This document shows positions 12,455 through 24,175 of a stretch of DNA of 64,000 nucleotides, piece by piece; position 1 is the stretch's first letter; every line of letters starts with the position of its first letter. The position numbers and the translations under genes are program-made. Origin of the DNA: Archivesica marissinica (lineage: Eukaryota; Mollusca; Bivalvia; Venerida; Vesicomyidae); contig CM026401.1 in assembly GCA_014843695.1 (NCBI GenBank), positions 29,744,562-29,808,561 on the forward strand, in the 5' to 3' direction. The notes beneath the pieces are model-generated. The model worked only from the letters and a program-made list of their open reading frames with translations. It was not told the DNA's origin and did not search any database.

Positions 12455-12859
12455 TTATTTTGGTTTTCTCTCTCCTTTACACACATACAGTATAGAATAC
12501 ATTTTATATATGTAACATGATTTTACCTAACATAATTTTCTATAATCGTTTACGGAGTTACAGAGTATTTACTATGAAATGCAATGGCGAAGATTTAATA
12601 TATAATGTATAATACGAGCCCCGATCCGGCACCCATACCCCCATCGCACCGCTGCTCCCCCGCCGACATTCCTTCCAACGAAATTATTCAATCACAGTAT
12701 GCTGTGCAAAGACGTCTTCGAAGAAATACCATTTTTTTAGAGTTCGTGCAGAATTCAATTCTCCGCCTGAATCCGCAAAAACCTGGCATATCCTTAAAAA
12801 CTAACATCGGCGAAAAAGAGCCATGCGGTAGGGATGGTAACTCCAGAATCGGGTCCATA
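12455..12859. other. Unannotated sequence
   Basis: No coding, RNA or repeat feature is supported in these 400 bp. Confidence 0.35.
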
Positions 12860-13086
12860 TGGGTGTGGGTGTGGTGGTTTTGGTTGGTGTTGTTGGGGGT
12901 GGGTTGTGGGGGGTGTGTGTGTGGTGGTTTGGTTGTTTGTGTTTTTGTTTGTGTTTTTGTGTTGTTTTTGTGGGGTTTTGTTTTTTTGTTTTTTTTTTTG
13001 GTTGTGTGTTTGTTGTTGTTGTTTGGTTGTTTTTTTTGGGGGTGGTGGTGGTTGTGTTGTTGTGTTTTTGGGTGGTTTTGTGGGTG
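12860..13086 (+). repeat. 227-nt block of G and T only
   Basis: From 12860 to 13086 the plus strand contains no A and no C. It is not a simple repeat: GGTGTGGGTGTGGTGG-type stretches alternate with T-runs. It starts and ends sharply. Open frames in it follow from the composition and are not genes. Several G-runs could support G-quadruplexes. A sequencing or assembly artefact is also possible. Confidence 0.85.
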
Positions 13087-13141
13087 ATATAATATAGTAT
13101 CTATGTGACAAAAGAATATAAAATGTAACTTGCATGGAACG

Positions 13142-13290
13142 TTACATAGGAGAGGATAGGATTATGTTTATTAATATATTAATCTCAAAAACCATATCTT
13201 CAATAGATATTGTATGCGTTAGATACATGTTGAATGAGTGTAATGTCGGGATGATCGAGGAACATTTACATTTGAAAATAAAATATTTTG
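13142..13290 (-). pseudogene. Tx1/L1-like LINE ORF2 C-terminal scrap
   Basis: On the minus strand this reads AKYFIFKCKCSSIIPTLHSF followed by NMYLTH and SIEDM. It closely follows the C-terminus of the large LINE at 14363-14638 (AKYFIFKCKCNSEIPSISMF then NLYLNQ and KLEET). It is a separate, older fragment of the same family. Confidence 0.7.
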
Positions 13291-13296
13291 CTGGTT

Positions 13297-13405
13297 CTGA
13301 CCCTAATAAAATTAAGTCATTCAGATGGGACGTTAAACCGAGGTCTCGTGTCAGTGATTTATACCGTGCACGTAAAAGAACCAGAGGAGACTCTGGAATG
13401 GGTCT
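13297..13405 (+). mobile_element. SINE family A, central fragment
   Basis: It carries CCCTAATAAAATTAAG, CAGATGGGACGTTAAACC and GTGCACGTAAAAGAACCAGA, and stops at GGAATGGGTCT. The tRNA head and the 3' tail are both missing. The next base begins the 36-bp minisatellite. Confidence 0.85.
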
Positions 13406-13818
13406 GATTTTTGTGTGAAAGTCATAAAACAGTAAGACATTTAGACTTGTGTGAAAGTCGTAAAACAGTAAATAAAACAGTAAGACATTTAGCCTTGTGT
13501 GAGTCATAAAACAGTAAGACATTTAGACTTGTGTGAAAGTCGTAAAACAGTAAATAAAACAGTAAGACATTTAGCCTTGTGTGAAAGTCATAATCCAGTA
13601 AGACATTTAGCCTTGTGTGAGTCATAAAACAGTAAGACATTTAGCCTTATGTGTGTCATAAAACAGTAAGACATTTAGCATTGTGTGAGTCATAAAACAG
13701 TAAGACATTTAGACTTATGTGTGTCATAAAACAGTAAGACATTTAGTCTTGTGTGAGTCATAAAACAGTAAGACATTTAGACTTATGTGTGTCATAAAAC
13801 AGTAAGACATTTAGTCTT
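13406..13818. repeat. Minisatellite, 34-36 bp unit (field C, part 1)
   Basis: About 12 copies of a unit with core GTCATAAAACAGTAAGACAT then TTAGCCTTGTGTGA. It resumes at 22040 on the far side of the 8.2-kb LINE, with the same unit and the same orientation. Confidence 0.95.
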
Positions 13819-13852
13819 TTTTTTTTTTATATTTTTTTTTTTATTCCTCATA

Positions 13853-14362
13853 ATTTCATAGTATTATTAACATAATATATATACAGATAAGTACATAGCA
13901 TGACAGTATCAACGTTATGCATTACTTAATATAGTATGTGCATAGTCATTATTATAAACAAATGAGGTTTTTATATATGTTGTGGGGGGACTATAAAAAT
14001 ATGTTTATGGGATCATTGTAGACATGAAAATTAATGTCGACAAATAGAGGTTATATAAGGTATTTATGTAAACCATTATGATTGATATGTGTAGTAATAT
14101 GGGTAGCTATCGTTGGGGATTGGTGTAGGGGACACTGATAGACAAGGATAAAGATATATAGTGGGATGGAGATAGGATGGATCCTTATATATTAAATTGT
14201 ATATTCTGTGTTCATTTAAGTATTTTTAGATTTCAATATGACAATGAGGGGAGTATATGGTGTATAATTGACACTGTATTATATATATCCATACCCTTAT
14301 GAATGTGTTTATATTTGACGGTTTTTATGCTAATAAATGGGTAACACGTAATAATTGACTTG
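13853..14362 (-). other. 3' untranslated region of the Tx1/L1-like LINE
   Basis: About 500 bp between the end of ORF2 and the poly(A) tract. It is AT-rich and has no supported open frame. Confidence 0.7.
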
Positions 14363-17300
14363 TCATATTCCTGACTGGAAAAAGTATTTCCATTTATTGT
14401 CATACATTTCCATTTTATCTTTAATTGTTGCAATGGTTTCTTCGAGTTTTATAGTTTGATTCAGATATAGATTAAACATGCTAATTGATGGTATTTCTGA
14501 ATTACATTTACACTTGAAAATAAAGTATTTTGCTAATAGAATTATGAAGTTTATGACATGTTTTGATTTACTAGAATTTTCATTATTTGCATTGCAGAAT
14601 GATATATTTTCATAGGATAGATTTGATAACAGTTCCAATCTTCTAGAATGTAGAAGTTTTTTTTATTTCAGACCAAAATGGTTGCACACTATTACATTCC
14701 CAAAACATATGTTTATTTGAGTCGATTGACATCAGACAAAACTCGCAGAGATTAGATGGTTTTAGTTTACATTTGAATAAAAAAGAGTTATTCGGCACAA
14801 TTCGCATGAGATATTTATATTGGAATGCCCTAAGTTTTGTACTTATTGTACATTTATATGGTATTGAAAATATTTGCTTCCATTCTATATCTTGTTTGTC
14901 TAATTCGTTTTCCCATTTAATAATGTGTTTCAATTGTGTTAACCTCATTGCTTCAATTTGTTTATAATATAATATTTTATTAATATTTTTTAATAATAAT
15001 ATTTTGTTAATTAGATAGCTTGGTATGTTGTTGTCTGCTACTTCTGTCTTCAGCCTTATTTTCCATTCATTTTTTATGTTTCCTATTAATGTGTAGTATT
15101 TCATAAAATCTCTATTGTCTATATTGTATAAAGCTATAATGTTATCAAAAGTGTAAAAGTCTTTTATTCTATAATCATATATATGATGTGTGAACATAAT
15201 TCCTTTATTAAACCATTCCTTGTAGAAATATGGATTACTGTTTGCGTTTTTAAATTGTGAATTGTGCCATAAAATGGTATTAGATATATTAATACTTGTT
15301 GTAGTATAGTTAATTTTGCTCCATGCAACTATTATATCATTTAAAAAATGGTAGCGATTTGTGATTTTACTAGCATCTATTGGGTTAATATTACTTTTTA
15401 ATATCAAATCTCCTCCATACTTCTCTAGTTCAGCGTTGTATGCTAGTTTTAAGTGGCTCTGTTTACCTTTTAGTCGTTTAAGCCATGAACATTTCAAGGA
15501 ATTTATGAATGCATGTATATTAATCATTTTAAGTCCGAAATGTTCGTATGTTTGTATGATAGTTTTTCTCGATATTTTATCCGGTTTTCCATCCCAAAGA
15601 AAGTCGTACATTATGTTATTTATTTCTGTAATTATTTCCTCTGCTGGTGTTTCGAGCACTGTTAATGGATATACCAGCTTTGGGAAGGCAAACGTTTTTA
15701 AGACTGTTATCTTACCAATTAGAGTTAGATTCCATTTTTTCCAGTTATTTAAGCAGTGCTGTAATGATTTAATTTTGGGAGTCAAATTTAATGGAAGTAG
15801 CATTGATTTTTTATTTGCAAATATTATTCCAAGCGTTGTAGCTTGATCGATTGACCATTTATACATATTATTATTGCACCAATTGCTTGTATTAAATTTC
15901 GTTGTTCCTAGTTTGAGGACGGAACATTTTGACTTATTTAGTTTTAGACCAGATATTGTTGAGAATTTTTCTAAGTTTTTTATTAGTTCGATGAACGATT
16001 TTTCAGATCCATCTAATGTGAAGCTTGCATCGTCAGCAAATAATGTTTGTTTTATTTCATTATCGCCAAGAACCAACCCTTTAATATCTTGATTATTATT
16101 TATTGATCTTGACAGAATTTCTATACATATTATGAATATATAGGCGGATAATGGACAACCTTGTCGTACCCCCTTTTTTACTTAAAAAAATTCTGATAAA
16201 TGTCCATTATTTGAAATACAGCTTTTTGAATCGTTGTAAAACATTGAGATACATTTCACAAGAGAATCGCCAAAGTTGAAATGGTGTAGGCATTTAATCA
16301 TGAATTTATGATCAATACTATCAAATGCTTTCTGAAAGTCGGCAAAGAAGATTATTCCAGGTATGTTATTACCGTTTGTTTCTTCAATGATTTCCATTAG
16401 TGTTCTAACATTTTCTCCTATATATCTGCCTTTTATAAATCCAGTTTCATTAACATTAATTATTGAGTCTAGTACATTTTTTATTCTATTGCTTATTACT
16501 TTTGTAGCTATCTTGTAGTCTACATTTAAAAGAGAGATAGGCCTCCAATTGTCAATTGAGAGTGTATTCTTATCTTTTTTGGGTAAGAGTGTAATTATTC
16601 CTTGTTTTTGAAGTTCTGTAAGTGTTCCATTTTCATAGCAGTAGTTAATAGAAGCGAAATAGTATTGTTTAATATCATTCCAAAATAGTTTATAAAACTC
16701 AGCTGTTAGCCCATCCGACCCAGGTGATTTCATATTTTTCATATCTTTAATAGCTATTTGACATTCATATTCACTGATGTGACCTTCGCATAATAATTTT
16801 TCATTTTCCTTCAGCTGGATGCCGGGTTCATTAAAGAAACTGATGTTTTCGTGGTCTATAGCAGGATTTTCGCTATATATATGTTCGTAGTATTTTTTGG
16901 CCTGATTAAGAATGTTTGACTGATTATTATCTAATGCATTATTTATTATTAATTGTTTGATTGTTTTTTCTTCGGCTCTTTTCTTTTCTAAGTTAGAAAA
17001 ATATTTAGTATTTCTTTCTGCACCTTCGACCCATTCTGCTTTTGAACGAATGATAAGTCCTTTGGTTATTTTTTCGATTATATTATTTAGTTTATCTGTT
17101 TCATTTTTAAGTTGTTCTGCTAAGTCTAGACTATTGGGATGTTTTACAATATTTTCTTCTATTCTTTTTATTTCCGATATTATTTTTTTCTCTTCTTCCC
17201 TTTGTTTTTTCTTCAATTTGCTTGAATATTTGATAGATTCGTTTCTGACTGTACCCTTTATTATTTCCCACATGATGTCTGGGTTACATCCTTTGTTGAT

Positions 17301-18125
17301 TGTCGCAATCTCTTGAATACACTCTTTAATATTATGTTTAAAATCTGACTGTAGTAGAATACCGTTGTTAAGTTTAAAATAGCTCGGACCTCTTAATGTT
17401 TCACAGAGGTTTAAGCTTAAAGTAACTACGGAGTGGTCTGATAGAAATCCTGGAATAATGTTACAATTTGACACTGTATTCAATAAATTAGATGATATGA
17501 GAAAGTAGTCTAATCGACAAAAGATTGCTGGTTTATGATTTGAGTGCCACGTAAATCGTTTTGTATTTGGATGTCGAAGTCTATATATGTCATATAATTC
17601 ATTATCATTAATAATTTCGTTTATTTTGGATGAACATTTCTTGTTGGTATCTATTCTCCCATTCAGTTTATCTATCTGAAAATCTAGAACATTATTGAAA
17701 TCACCTCCAAGAATAATGGTTTCACTGTTATTATTCATAACCGTATTTTAAACTGTTGAAAAGAATGTTGTGTCATCTATGTTGGGTCCGTATAGGTTCA
17801 TAAGTGTAACTATAGAGTTATATAGTTTTATTTTTACTAGCTGTAATCTACCTGGAATTATTTCCGTATGATTTATTATTTCATAGTTAGTATTTAGGTT
17901 GATTAGAATTCCTACGCCTGCTCTGTTGGAACTATTTCCACTGAGGAAAAGATCATGGCGCCATTGTTTTTTCCATTTCTCTGTATTTTCTTGTGTACAA
18001 TGAAGTTCTTGTAAGAAACAAATATTAAATTTATTTTGTTTAAGCCAACTGAAAATCTTTTCGCGTTTTGGTTGGTTCCCAAGCCCATTAACATTAAAGC
18101 TGCATATTTTTATATCCATGTTCAA
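14363..18125 (-). pseudogene. LINE ORF2: endonuclease and reverse transcriptase
   Basis: ORF2p nicks the target DNA and copies the element RNA there. The start is the ATG at 18125. The APE-type endonuclease shows SFNVNGLG, FLQELHC, NLYGPN, GGDFNNVLD, RLDYFLIS and FLSDHSVV, so all usual catalytic positions are kept. The reverse transcriptase shows NWRPISLLNVDYKI, FADFQKAFDSIDH, GVRQGCPLS and the catalytic LFADDASF. A C-terminal zinc knuckle (CEFC...H...C) follows. Stops at 17748-17750 and 16182-16184 are in frame with the flanking sequence. An A8 run near 14655 shifts the frame for the last 90 codons. About 1,250 codons in all. GLKLNKSKC after FADD favours the Tx1 branch of L1. Confidence 0.9.
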
Positions 18126-20449
18126 GATTGTTTATCATTTTCAGTATGATGTCTAGCCTAATTAATGTTATGTTGTTAACATACTGGTCTATGATGTGTC
18201 CATTCAGTTTATTCAATAGAGTACTTGTATTTGTATGTATGTATATATTGTGGATGGTAATATATTTGTAAGGGTATGAATTGAGATATATATGGTAATT
18301 GGAGGTAGTGAACAGTGATTTCATCTAGAAATCAAAATATATTCGGATTGAAATGTTATTGGATTACATGCGTGTGTTGGGTATGTATGGGTATATATAC
18401 ACATACATATACACATACATATACACATATATACCCTTACACTTGCTTAATATATATGTATACATACACTCACATATATATATATACATACGCATATACA
18501 CACATATATACACATACATATATATACATACGCATACACACACTTATATACATATATACATATACACTCACACGCACGCACGCATGCACGTACGCACGCA
18601 CACATACATATATACATACATAGATACACATATTTACACATTTACACATATACATATATACATACATATACATACACACATACATACACACACACATAAA
18701 ACATATACACATATATACATACATGCACATATATACATGCATACATGTATACATACATACACATATATACACACAAACATACACACACATATGCACATAT
18801 ACTTACCTACACGCACGCACGCACGCACGCTAGCTCGTTCGCTCGCTCGCTCGCTCGCTCGCTCGCACGCACGCACGCACGCACGCACACACGCATACCT
18901 ATAAATATATATATATGTATATACAAATTCACACTTGTATTTGTATATATACATGTACACATGCGTACCCATACTTATGCATATCGCCACATGTGCACGA
19001 ACACGTAATCACAGATACATATAAACTTACGAAGTGCATGGTTTTGTAAGCTGAACTATAGAGAAGCCTCGTTACGTGCTATGAGTGCCTCTTTTAAAAA
19101 CTATTCTCATTTGCAGTATTGTATGTTTGCTAACTGACAGCGACCAGAACCTTTTCTAAACTGTTTGTGTTCGGATTTGTACCGGCTGTGTTCTATAATG
19201 CTATTAACGTAATAATACGTGTATACATCTGTATGTGTTCTGTATTCTCCAACAGTTCCTCACTATAATTCACTAGTTGTCGCTTCGATTCCCCTTCAGA
19301 AAACAAACATACAACAATGCATAGTATATACATACATGTAACGATATGTCCTGGATATTCACTATGCTTGATACATAATTATGGTATATAGTAAATGACT
19401 ATTCTCAGAACTTTAGACAGCTATCTAGAATGAGTGTTATGACAAGCTGTTGCATACAATCAATACATTTAGTATTTTGTATCTTCGTACGTTTTGTATG
19501 CAGTTAAAGAGTATAAACTATGTTTACAGTATGGCTTTGTTGTGAACCTGGTCTTTATATTGAATGACACGATATATTGATTACATAATATACATATAGA
19601 CAACATTGAAACATATGTCGATAATTTGAAATACGCGTTGATCAAGGTACAATCTCAATTTACCAGAATGTATAAGTATGCAAGTAATGCAAGTAATGCA
19701 AGTAATGCAAGTAATACAGGGGCGGTAACCGCATTGAGCTTTCGTTTGTAAATTCATGCAATAGTTGTCGAAATTGCTTACTGTTTCGTGTTATAAATAC
19801 CTTTGTAGTATACATGCTAATTACCTCACGAACTATGGCACAGGTATTTATTGGAAGACGGTGGACTCTGCTACACAAGGTAGTATTTACACATACAATT
19901 ATGCTACAGGAAATATGTACCGCCGTCCATTTATATGAACGAGATCATGGGAAATGTAGAATAGCATTAGCCTAATAACTAAATAGGTTTAACATTGGGA
20001 ACCCTATTGAGTTGTATACAAATGCATGCGTCATATATGCATATTCGCCCAATGTAATACCTTCCCCTTACAAGAGGGAGGGATATCTATGGGTTTAGCA
20101 TTATGTACTTGAACTAAATTATATAAATTTGTTAGTCCTCGCTGAAAGCGAAAAGACGAACGTTAGCGAGGGTATGATCAAATGTGCCTGCAGTTGTTGC
20201 AGTATCACAAGGTTGTATTTATGTATGTATATATGTGATGACAAAACATATGTTCTTAGCATACATAATTTTCTATATACACAGCTCGCATTTTCGACTG
20301 CGGTTTTATAGTACTTGTTACATTATCACTTGATTGTATTATGTATGTATTGATAAAACATATGCTATCAGCATACACAATGCTACACCACAAGCAGCTT
20401 ATACTGTGTTCTTATAGTACACGTTAATAACCACTAGTAACTTAGGTTA
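18126..20449. other. Spacer between ORF2 and ORF1 of the LINE
   Basis: It is 2.3 kb long, much more than usual between L1 ORFs. It contains the microsatellite at 18378-18960, a short 9-bp repeat (GCAAGTAAT, 19680-19715) and an inverted pair CCTCGCT/AGCGAGG near 20137-20172. No coding sequence is supported. It may be a later insertion into the LINE, but no target duplication was found. Confidence 0.5.
18378..18960. repeat. CA-rich compound microsatellite
   Basis: Variants of ACATAT, CACATA and ATACAC make up most of it, with a block of GCTC repeats (18833-18865) flanked by ACGC repeats. It includes ACGCACGCACGC tracts. The open frames rich in Tyr, Thr and His over it are by-products and not genes. 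Confidence 0.95.
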
Positions 20450-21550
20450 TTAACTTCTTGAAGTATTCATCCTGGCAGTATTGCGCGTCGGAGGAGCGGG
20501 TGGTCCTCGAGTTGGCCACGGTAGCTCTAGCCAGTGCCGGTAGTCTTTATACAGTACAGTCTTTACCTGATCTGTCTTTGTGACGTATTTTATTACCCCA
20601 TTTCTGGAAAATACACTATTAACTTCATCAGGCATTTTCCGCTTCACAGACATTAGCACTTGTTGGTTTAATTGGGTAAGGTCTTCATTTATAAATATTC
20701 CCGTTCCTTTAAGCTGCTTCCGGTTTCTTAATATTCTGTCTTTTGTTAACCTCGATTGTAGCTTTACTATTGTCTCTTGACGTCCATGGTTGAAGGTTTT
20801 CATGCGGTGCGCGACGTCGATGTCTTCCCTGCGCAGGTTGATGTTCATTGTACCATGTAACATTTTAATCACATTATCTGTAGTTTCGTCTGCTGTTTCA
20901 TATGCTGTATTACTAACTAGTCCGTGTATTCGTATGTTATTGGACCTGCTGTATTGTTCTGAGTCGTTCTGGTATTTCACCATATTTTCCGTATTTTCTT
21001 CAATTGTTTTTCTAAGTGTTGCATTCGCGTTATTTTGATTTTCAACTATTTTCTCTAAGCGTTTCACATCGTTAGTTAGTGTTTCTGTTTTTGAATCCCT
21101 GTCGTAAATTTTACTTTCGAGCATTTCTATACGGTTTACTACGGAATTGAGCAGTTCTGTCTTCATTTCTGTCATCATATCTCGTAAAAGTGCCCTTAAA
21201 GAGCCATCGTTTTTCATTACAGCATCTTCAAATTTTCTGTCTGATTTATCAACTTTATTTATAGCGCTTGTTAGTTTAGAGTTTACTTCTTTGAGTTGTT
21301 GTTTAATATCTTTCATTTCAGCTTTTGTGCTTTTTATTTCGTTCACGTTAATGAAATACTCGTCGATTGAGGGTTCTGGTTTTGCCATCTTTTTATTTTT
21401 CTTCTTTGTTTTGTTATTAGATTGAGTTTCATGTGTCTCCAATGTACTTGTTTCAAGTTCACTCATGCTTGATTGCTCGCTGCGTTTCCTTTTATCTGTC
21501 TTCCCCGTTGAATCATTGGTCTCGATCTTGTCACTATGTTCAGTTTGCAT
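20450..21550 (-). CDS. LINE ORF1p, RNA-binding chaperone type
   Basis: A 366-codon intact frame. L1 ORF1 proteins trimerise, bind the element RNA and form its particle. The N-terminus is rich in S, T and K and has a lysine patch (TKKKNKKMAK). A long heptad-like region (residues about 65-195) predicts a coiled coil. An RRM-like core follows (SNNIRIHGLV, DIDVAHRM) and then the C-terminal domain (IVKLQSRLTKDRILRNRKQL, IFINEDLTQLNQQVL). This order is that of L1/Tx1 ORF1p. The end is proline- and arginine-rich (PTRGPPAPPTRN). It lies upstream of ORF2 on the same strand. The Met at 21550 is the first in the open frame. Confidence 0.88.
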   Translation of the reverse strand: MQTEHSDKIETNDSTGKTDKRKRSEQSSMSELETSTLETHETQSNNKTKKKNKKMAKPEPSIDEYFINVNEIKSTKAEMKDIKQQLKEVNSKLTSAINKVDKSDRKFEDAVMKNDGSLRALLRDMMTEMKTELLNSVVNRIEMLESKIYDRDSKTETLTNDVKRLEKIVENQNNANATLRKTIEENTENMVKYQNDSEQYSRSNNIRIHGLVSNTAYETADETTDNVIKMLHGTMNINLRREDIDVAHRMKTFNHGRQETIVKLQSRLTKDRILRNRKQLKGTGIFINEDLTQLNQQVLMSVKRKMPDEVNSVFSRNGVIKYVTKTDQVKTVLYKDYRHWLELPWPTRGPPAPPTRNTARMNTSRS

Positions 21551-22039
21551 TTTGGTGCTTTGTATTATATGTTCACTTTCGTCTTCCGTAGATTTTCGTA
21601 ATTGTTACAGAGTAGACGTTCTATTTGTGGATCTCACAGTTATGTCCTGTTTGAGCTTCCGTAGCTTTTGTTTACAGCCAAGGCAATTTTCCTTTGTTAG
21701 CTGGTATTACCTTGGGGCTATATTTTATATATGCATTGTTACTTTTCACAGTACAATAGAGTTATAACAATTGGTATTATTATCGAAATATGTTATCCTA
21801 ATGCAAAAAACATGGCCGCCTCCATCGATAGAAAACATATCCTTTGTTCAATTTGAAAATGTCTATTATAGTTCTTGTACAACACTGGAACACAAAGTGA
21901 ACGTACCATAATGTGTATCTCACATTTCCAAACTATTATGCGACTAAATCCAACATTTCATAATCCAAATTTATTTATTAAATCACATTTTATTCAGAGC
22001 GCCAACATTTCCTTCCGAACCAAACCAAAACCCTGTACT
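21551..22039 (-). other. 5' leader of the LINE
   Basis: About 490 bp between the upstream target duplication and ORF1. An internal promoter would be expected here from L1 biology, but I see no specific site. Confidence 0.6.
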
Positions 22040-22835
22040 ATTTAGTCTTATGTGTGTCATAAAACAGTAAGACATTTAGCATTGTGTGAGTCATAAAACA
22101 GTAATAAATGTAGGTTTGTGTGAGTCGTAAAACCATAATACGCTTATCCGTATGTCAAAGTCGTAGAACAGCAATACGTTTAGTATTGCGTAAAGGTCGT
22201 AAAGCAGCAAGACGTTTAGTATTGCGTGAAGGTCGTAAAACAGCAAGACGTTTAGTATTGTGTGAAGGTCGTAAAACAGCAAGACGTTTAGTATTGTGTG
22301 AAGGTCGTAAAGCAGCAAGACATTTAGTATTGCGTGAAGGTCGTAAAACAGCAAGACGTTTAGTATTGTGTGAAGGTCGTAAAGCAGCAAGACGCTTAGT
22401 ATTGTGTGAAGATCGTAAAGCAGCAAGACATTTAGTATTGCGTGAAGGTCGTAAAACAGCAAGATGTTTAGTATTGTGTGAAGGTCGTAAAGCGGCAAAG
22501 ACGTTTAGTATTGTGTGAAGGTCGTAAAACAGTAAATAAAACAGTAAGACATTTAGCCTTGTGTGAAAGTCATAAAACAGTAAGACATTTAGCCTTGTGT
22601 GAAAGTCTTAAACACATTTAGCCTTGCGTGAAAGTCTTAAACACATTTAGCCATGTGTGAAAGTCGTAAACACATTTATCCATGTGTGAAAGTCGTAAAC
22701 ACATTTATCCATGTGTGAAAGTCGTAAACACATTTATCCATGTGTGAAAGTCGTAAACACATTTATCCATGTGTGAAAGTCGTAAACACATTTAGCCATG
22801 TGTGAAAGTCGTAAAACTGTAAGACGTTTAGCCTT
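22040..22835. repeat. Minisatellite field C, part 2 (34-36 bp, then 29 bp)
   Basis: It resumes right after the LINE. From 22140 to 22520 the unit is 36 bp with core GGTCGTAAAACAGCAAGACG. From about 22600 to 22800 it is 29 bp (GTGTGAAAGTCGTAAACACA then TTTATCCAT), which looks like the same unit with an internal deletion. Confidence 0.95.
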
Positions 22836-23385
22836 GTGTGAGTCGTAGGACATATAGCCTTGTGTGAGTCGTAGGACATATAGCCTTGTGCGAGTCGTAG
22901 GACATATAGCCTTGTGCGAGTCGTAGGATATATAGCCTTGTGCGAGTCGTAGGACATATAGCCTTGTGTGAATCGTAGGATATATAGCCTTGTGCGAGTC
23001 GTAGGACATATAGCCTTGTGTGAGTCGTAGGACATATAGCCTTGTGCGAGTCGTAGGATATATAGCCTTGTGTGAGTCGTAGGACATATAGCCTTGTGCG
23101 AGTCGTAGGATATATAGCCTTGTGTGAGTCGTAGGACATATAGCCTTGTGCGAGTCGTAGGACATATAGCCTTGTGCGAGTCGTAGGACATATAGCCTTG
23201 TGTGAGTCGTAGGACATATAGCCTTGTGCGAGTCGTAGGATATATAGCCTTGTGTGAGTCATAGGACATATAGCCTTGTGTGAGTCGTAGGATACATAGC
23301 CTTGTGTGAGTCGTAGGACACATAGCCTTGTGCGAGTCGTAGGACATATAGCCTTGCGAGTCGTAGGACATATAGTCTTGTGCGA
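22836..23385. repeat. Minisatellite, 26-bp unit derived from field C
   Basis: About 21 copies of GTCGTAGGACATATAGCCTT plus GTGCGA or GTGTGA. The part TAGCCTTGTGTGAGTCGTA is shared with the 36-bp unit, so this is a shortened descendant. ACATATAG/ATATATAG and GTGCGA/GTGTGA variants alternate in blocks. Confidence 0.95.
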
Positions 23386-23945
23386 GTCCTGGATGTTCCT
23401 CCTTCTATTATGCTGGAGAGTAACATATCACCTAAGCTCTCGGAGAGACATCCTGGATGTTCCTCCTTAAGAGTATAGCTGGAGAGTAACATATCACCTA
23501 AGCTCGGAGAGACATCCTGGATGTTCCTCCTTAAGAGTATAGCTGGAGAGTAACATATCACCTAAGCTCGGAGAGACATCCGGGATGTTCCTCCTTCGAT
23601 TATAGCTGGAGAGTAACATATCACCTAAGCTCGGAGAGACATCCGGGATGTTCCTCCTTCGATTATAGCTGGAGAGTAACATATCACCTAAGCTCGGAGA
23701 GACATCCGATGTTCCTCCTTCTATTATGCTGGAGAGTAACATATCACCTAAGCTCGGAGAGACATCCGGGATGTTCCTCCTTCGATTATGCTGGAGAGTA
23801 ACATATCACCTAAGCTCGGAGAGACATCCTGGATGTTCCTCCTTAGAGTATAGCTGGAGAGTAACATATCACCTAAGCTCGGAGAGACATCCTGGATGTT
23901 CCTCCTTCGATTATAGCTGGAGAGTAACATATCACCTAAGCTCTC
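23386..23945. repeat. Minisatellite, about 64-bp unit
   Basis: Nine copies of a unit with GGATGTTCCTCCTT, CTGGAGAGTAACATATCACC and TAAGCTCGGAGAGACATCC. Copies differ in the AAGAGTATAG/CGATTATAG segment. It directly follows the 26-bp array. Confidence 0.95.
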
Positions 23946-23987
23946 GGTGCCACTTAAAAACCCAAATACAATGTACAATAGTTAATT

Positions 23988-24175
23988 ATACAAATTTATC
24001 TTAGCTCGATTGCGAAACAAGTTCATACAACTTATATTAATCACTCTCGAGATCTCATTCCTGATGGAATCCATTACCACGAGGGAGAAAGAGGCAACGT
24101 GGAATTTAAATGCCTTGCCTAAGGACACAATCGTAACGTCTCCAGCGGGGCTAGAATTATTCACTAACACTGCGC
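23988..24175 (-). mobile_element. SINE family B, near-complete body
   Basis: On the minus strand it has GTTACGATTGTGTCCTTAGG, GGCATTTAAATTCCACGTTG, GGATTCCATCAGGAATGAG and the tail GAGAGTGATTAATATAAGTT then CTTGTTTCGCAATCGAGC. The same body is at 52865-53085, and shorter copies lie at 40948 and 61935. The tRNA-like head is truncated. Confidence 0.8.

Larger units (their letters stand above)
13819..22039 (-). mobile_element. Near-complete Tx1/L1-like LINE
   Basis: Inserted on the minus strand in minisatellite field C. The 10-bp target duplication ATTTAGTCTT lies at 13809-13818 and 22040-22049. The poly(A) tail appears as T-runs at 13819-13852. In transcript order: a 5' leader (22039-21551), ORF1 (21550-20450), a 2.3-kb spacer that holds a CA-rich microsatellite, ORF2 (18125-14363) and a 3' region. 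Two in-frame stops and one frameshift break ORF2, so this copy cannot move by itself, but the low damage suggests a fairly young insertion. Confidence 0.9.

Noticed and set aside
12605..13135. Gly/Val/Phe-rich or Pro/Thr/Gln-rich frames
   Set aside because: They arise from the G/T-only block.
15361..15846. 161-codon plus-strand frame and similar frames opposite the LINE
   Set aside because: Shadow of LINE ORF2 on the minus strand.
18315..19008. Frames rich in His, Thr and Tyr, or in Cys and Val
   Set aside because: They translate a CA-rich microsatellite.
22091..23742. Several 100-200-codon frames on both strands (for example TTRTRLYVLRL repeats)
   Set aside because: They lie wholly inside minisatellites and shift frame as the unit length changes.
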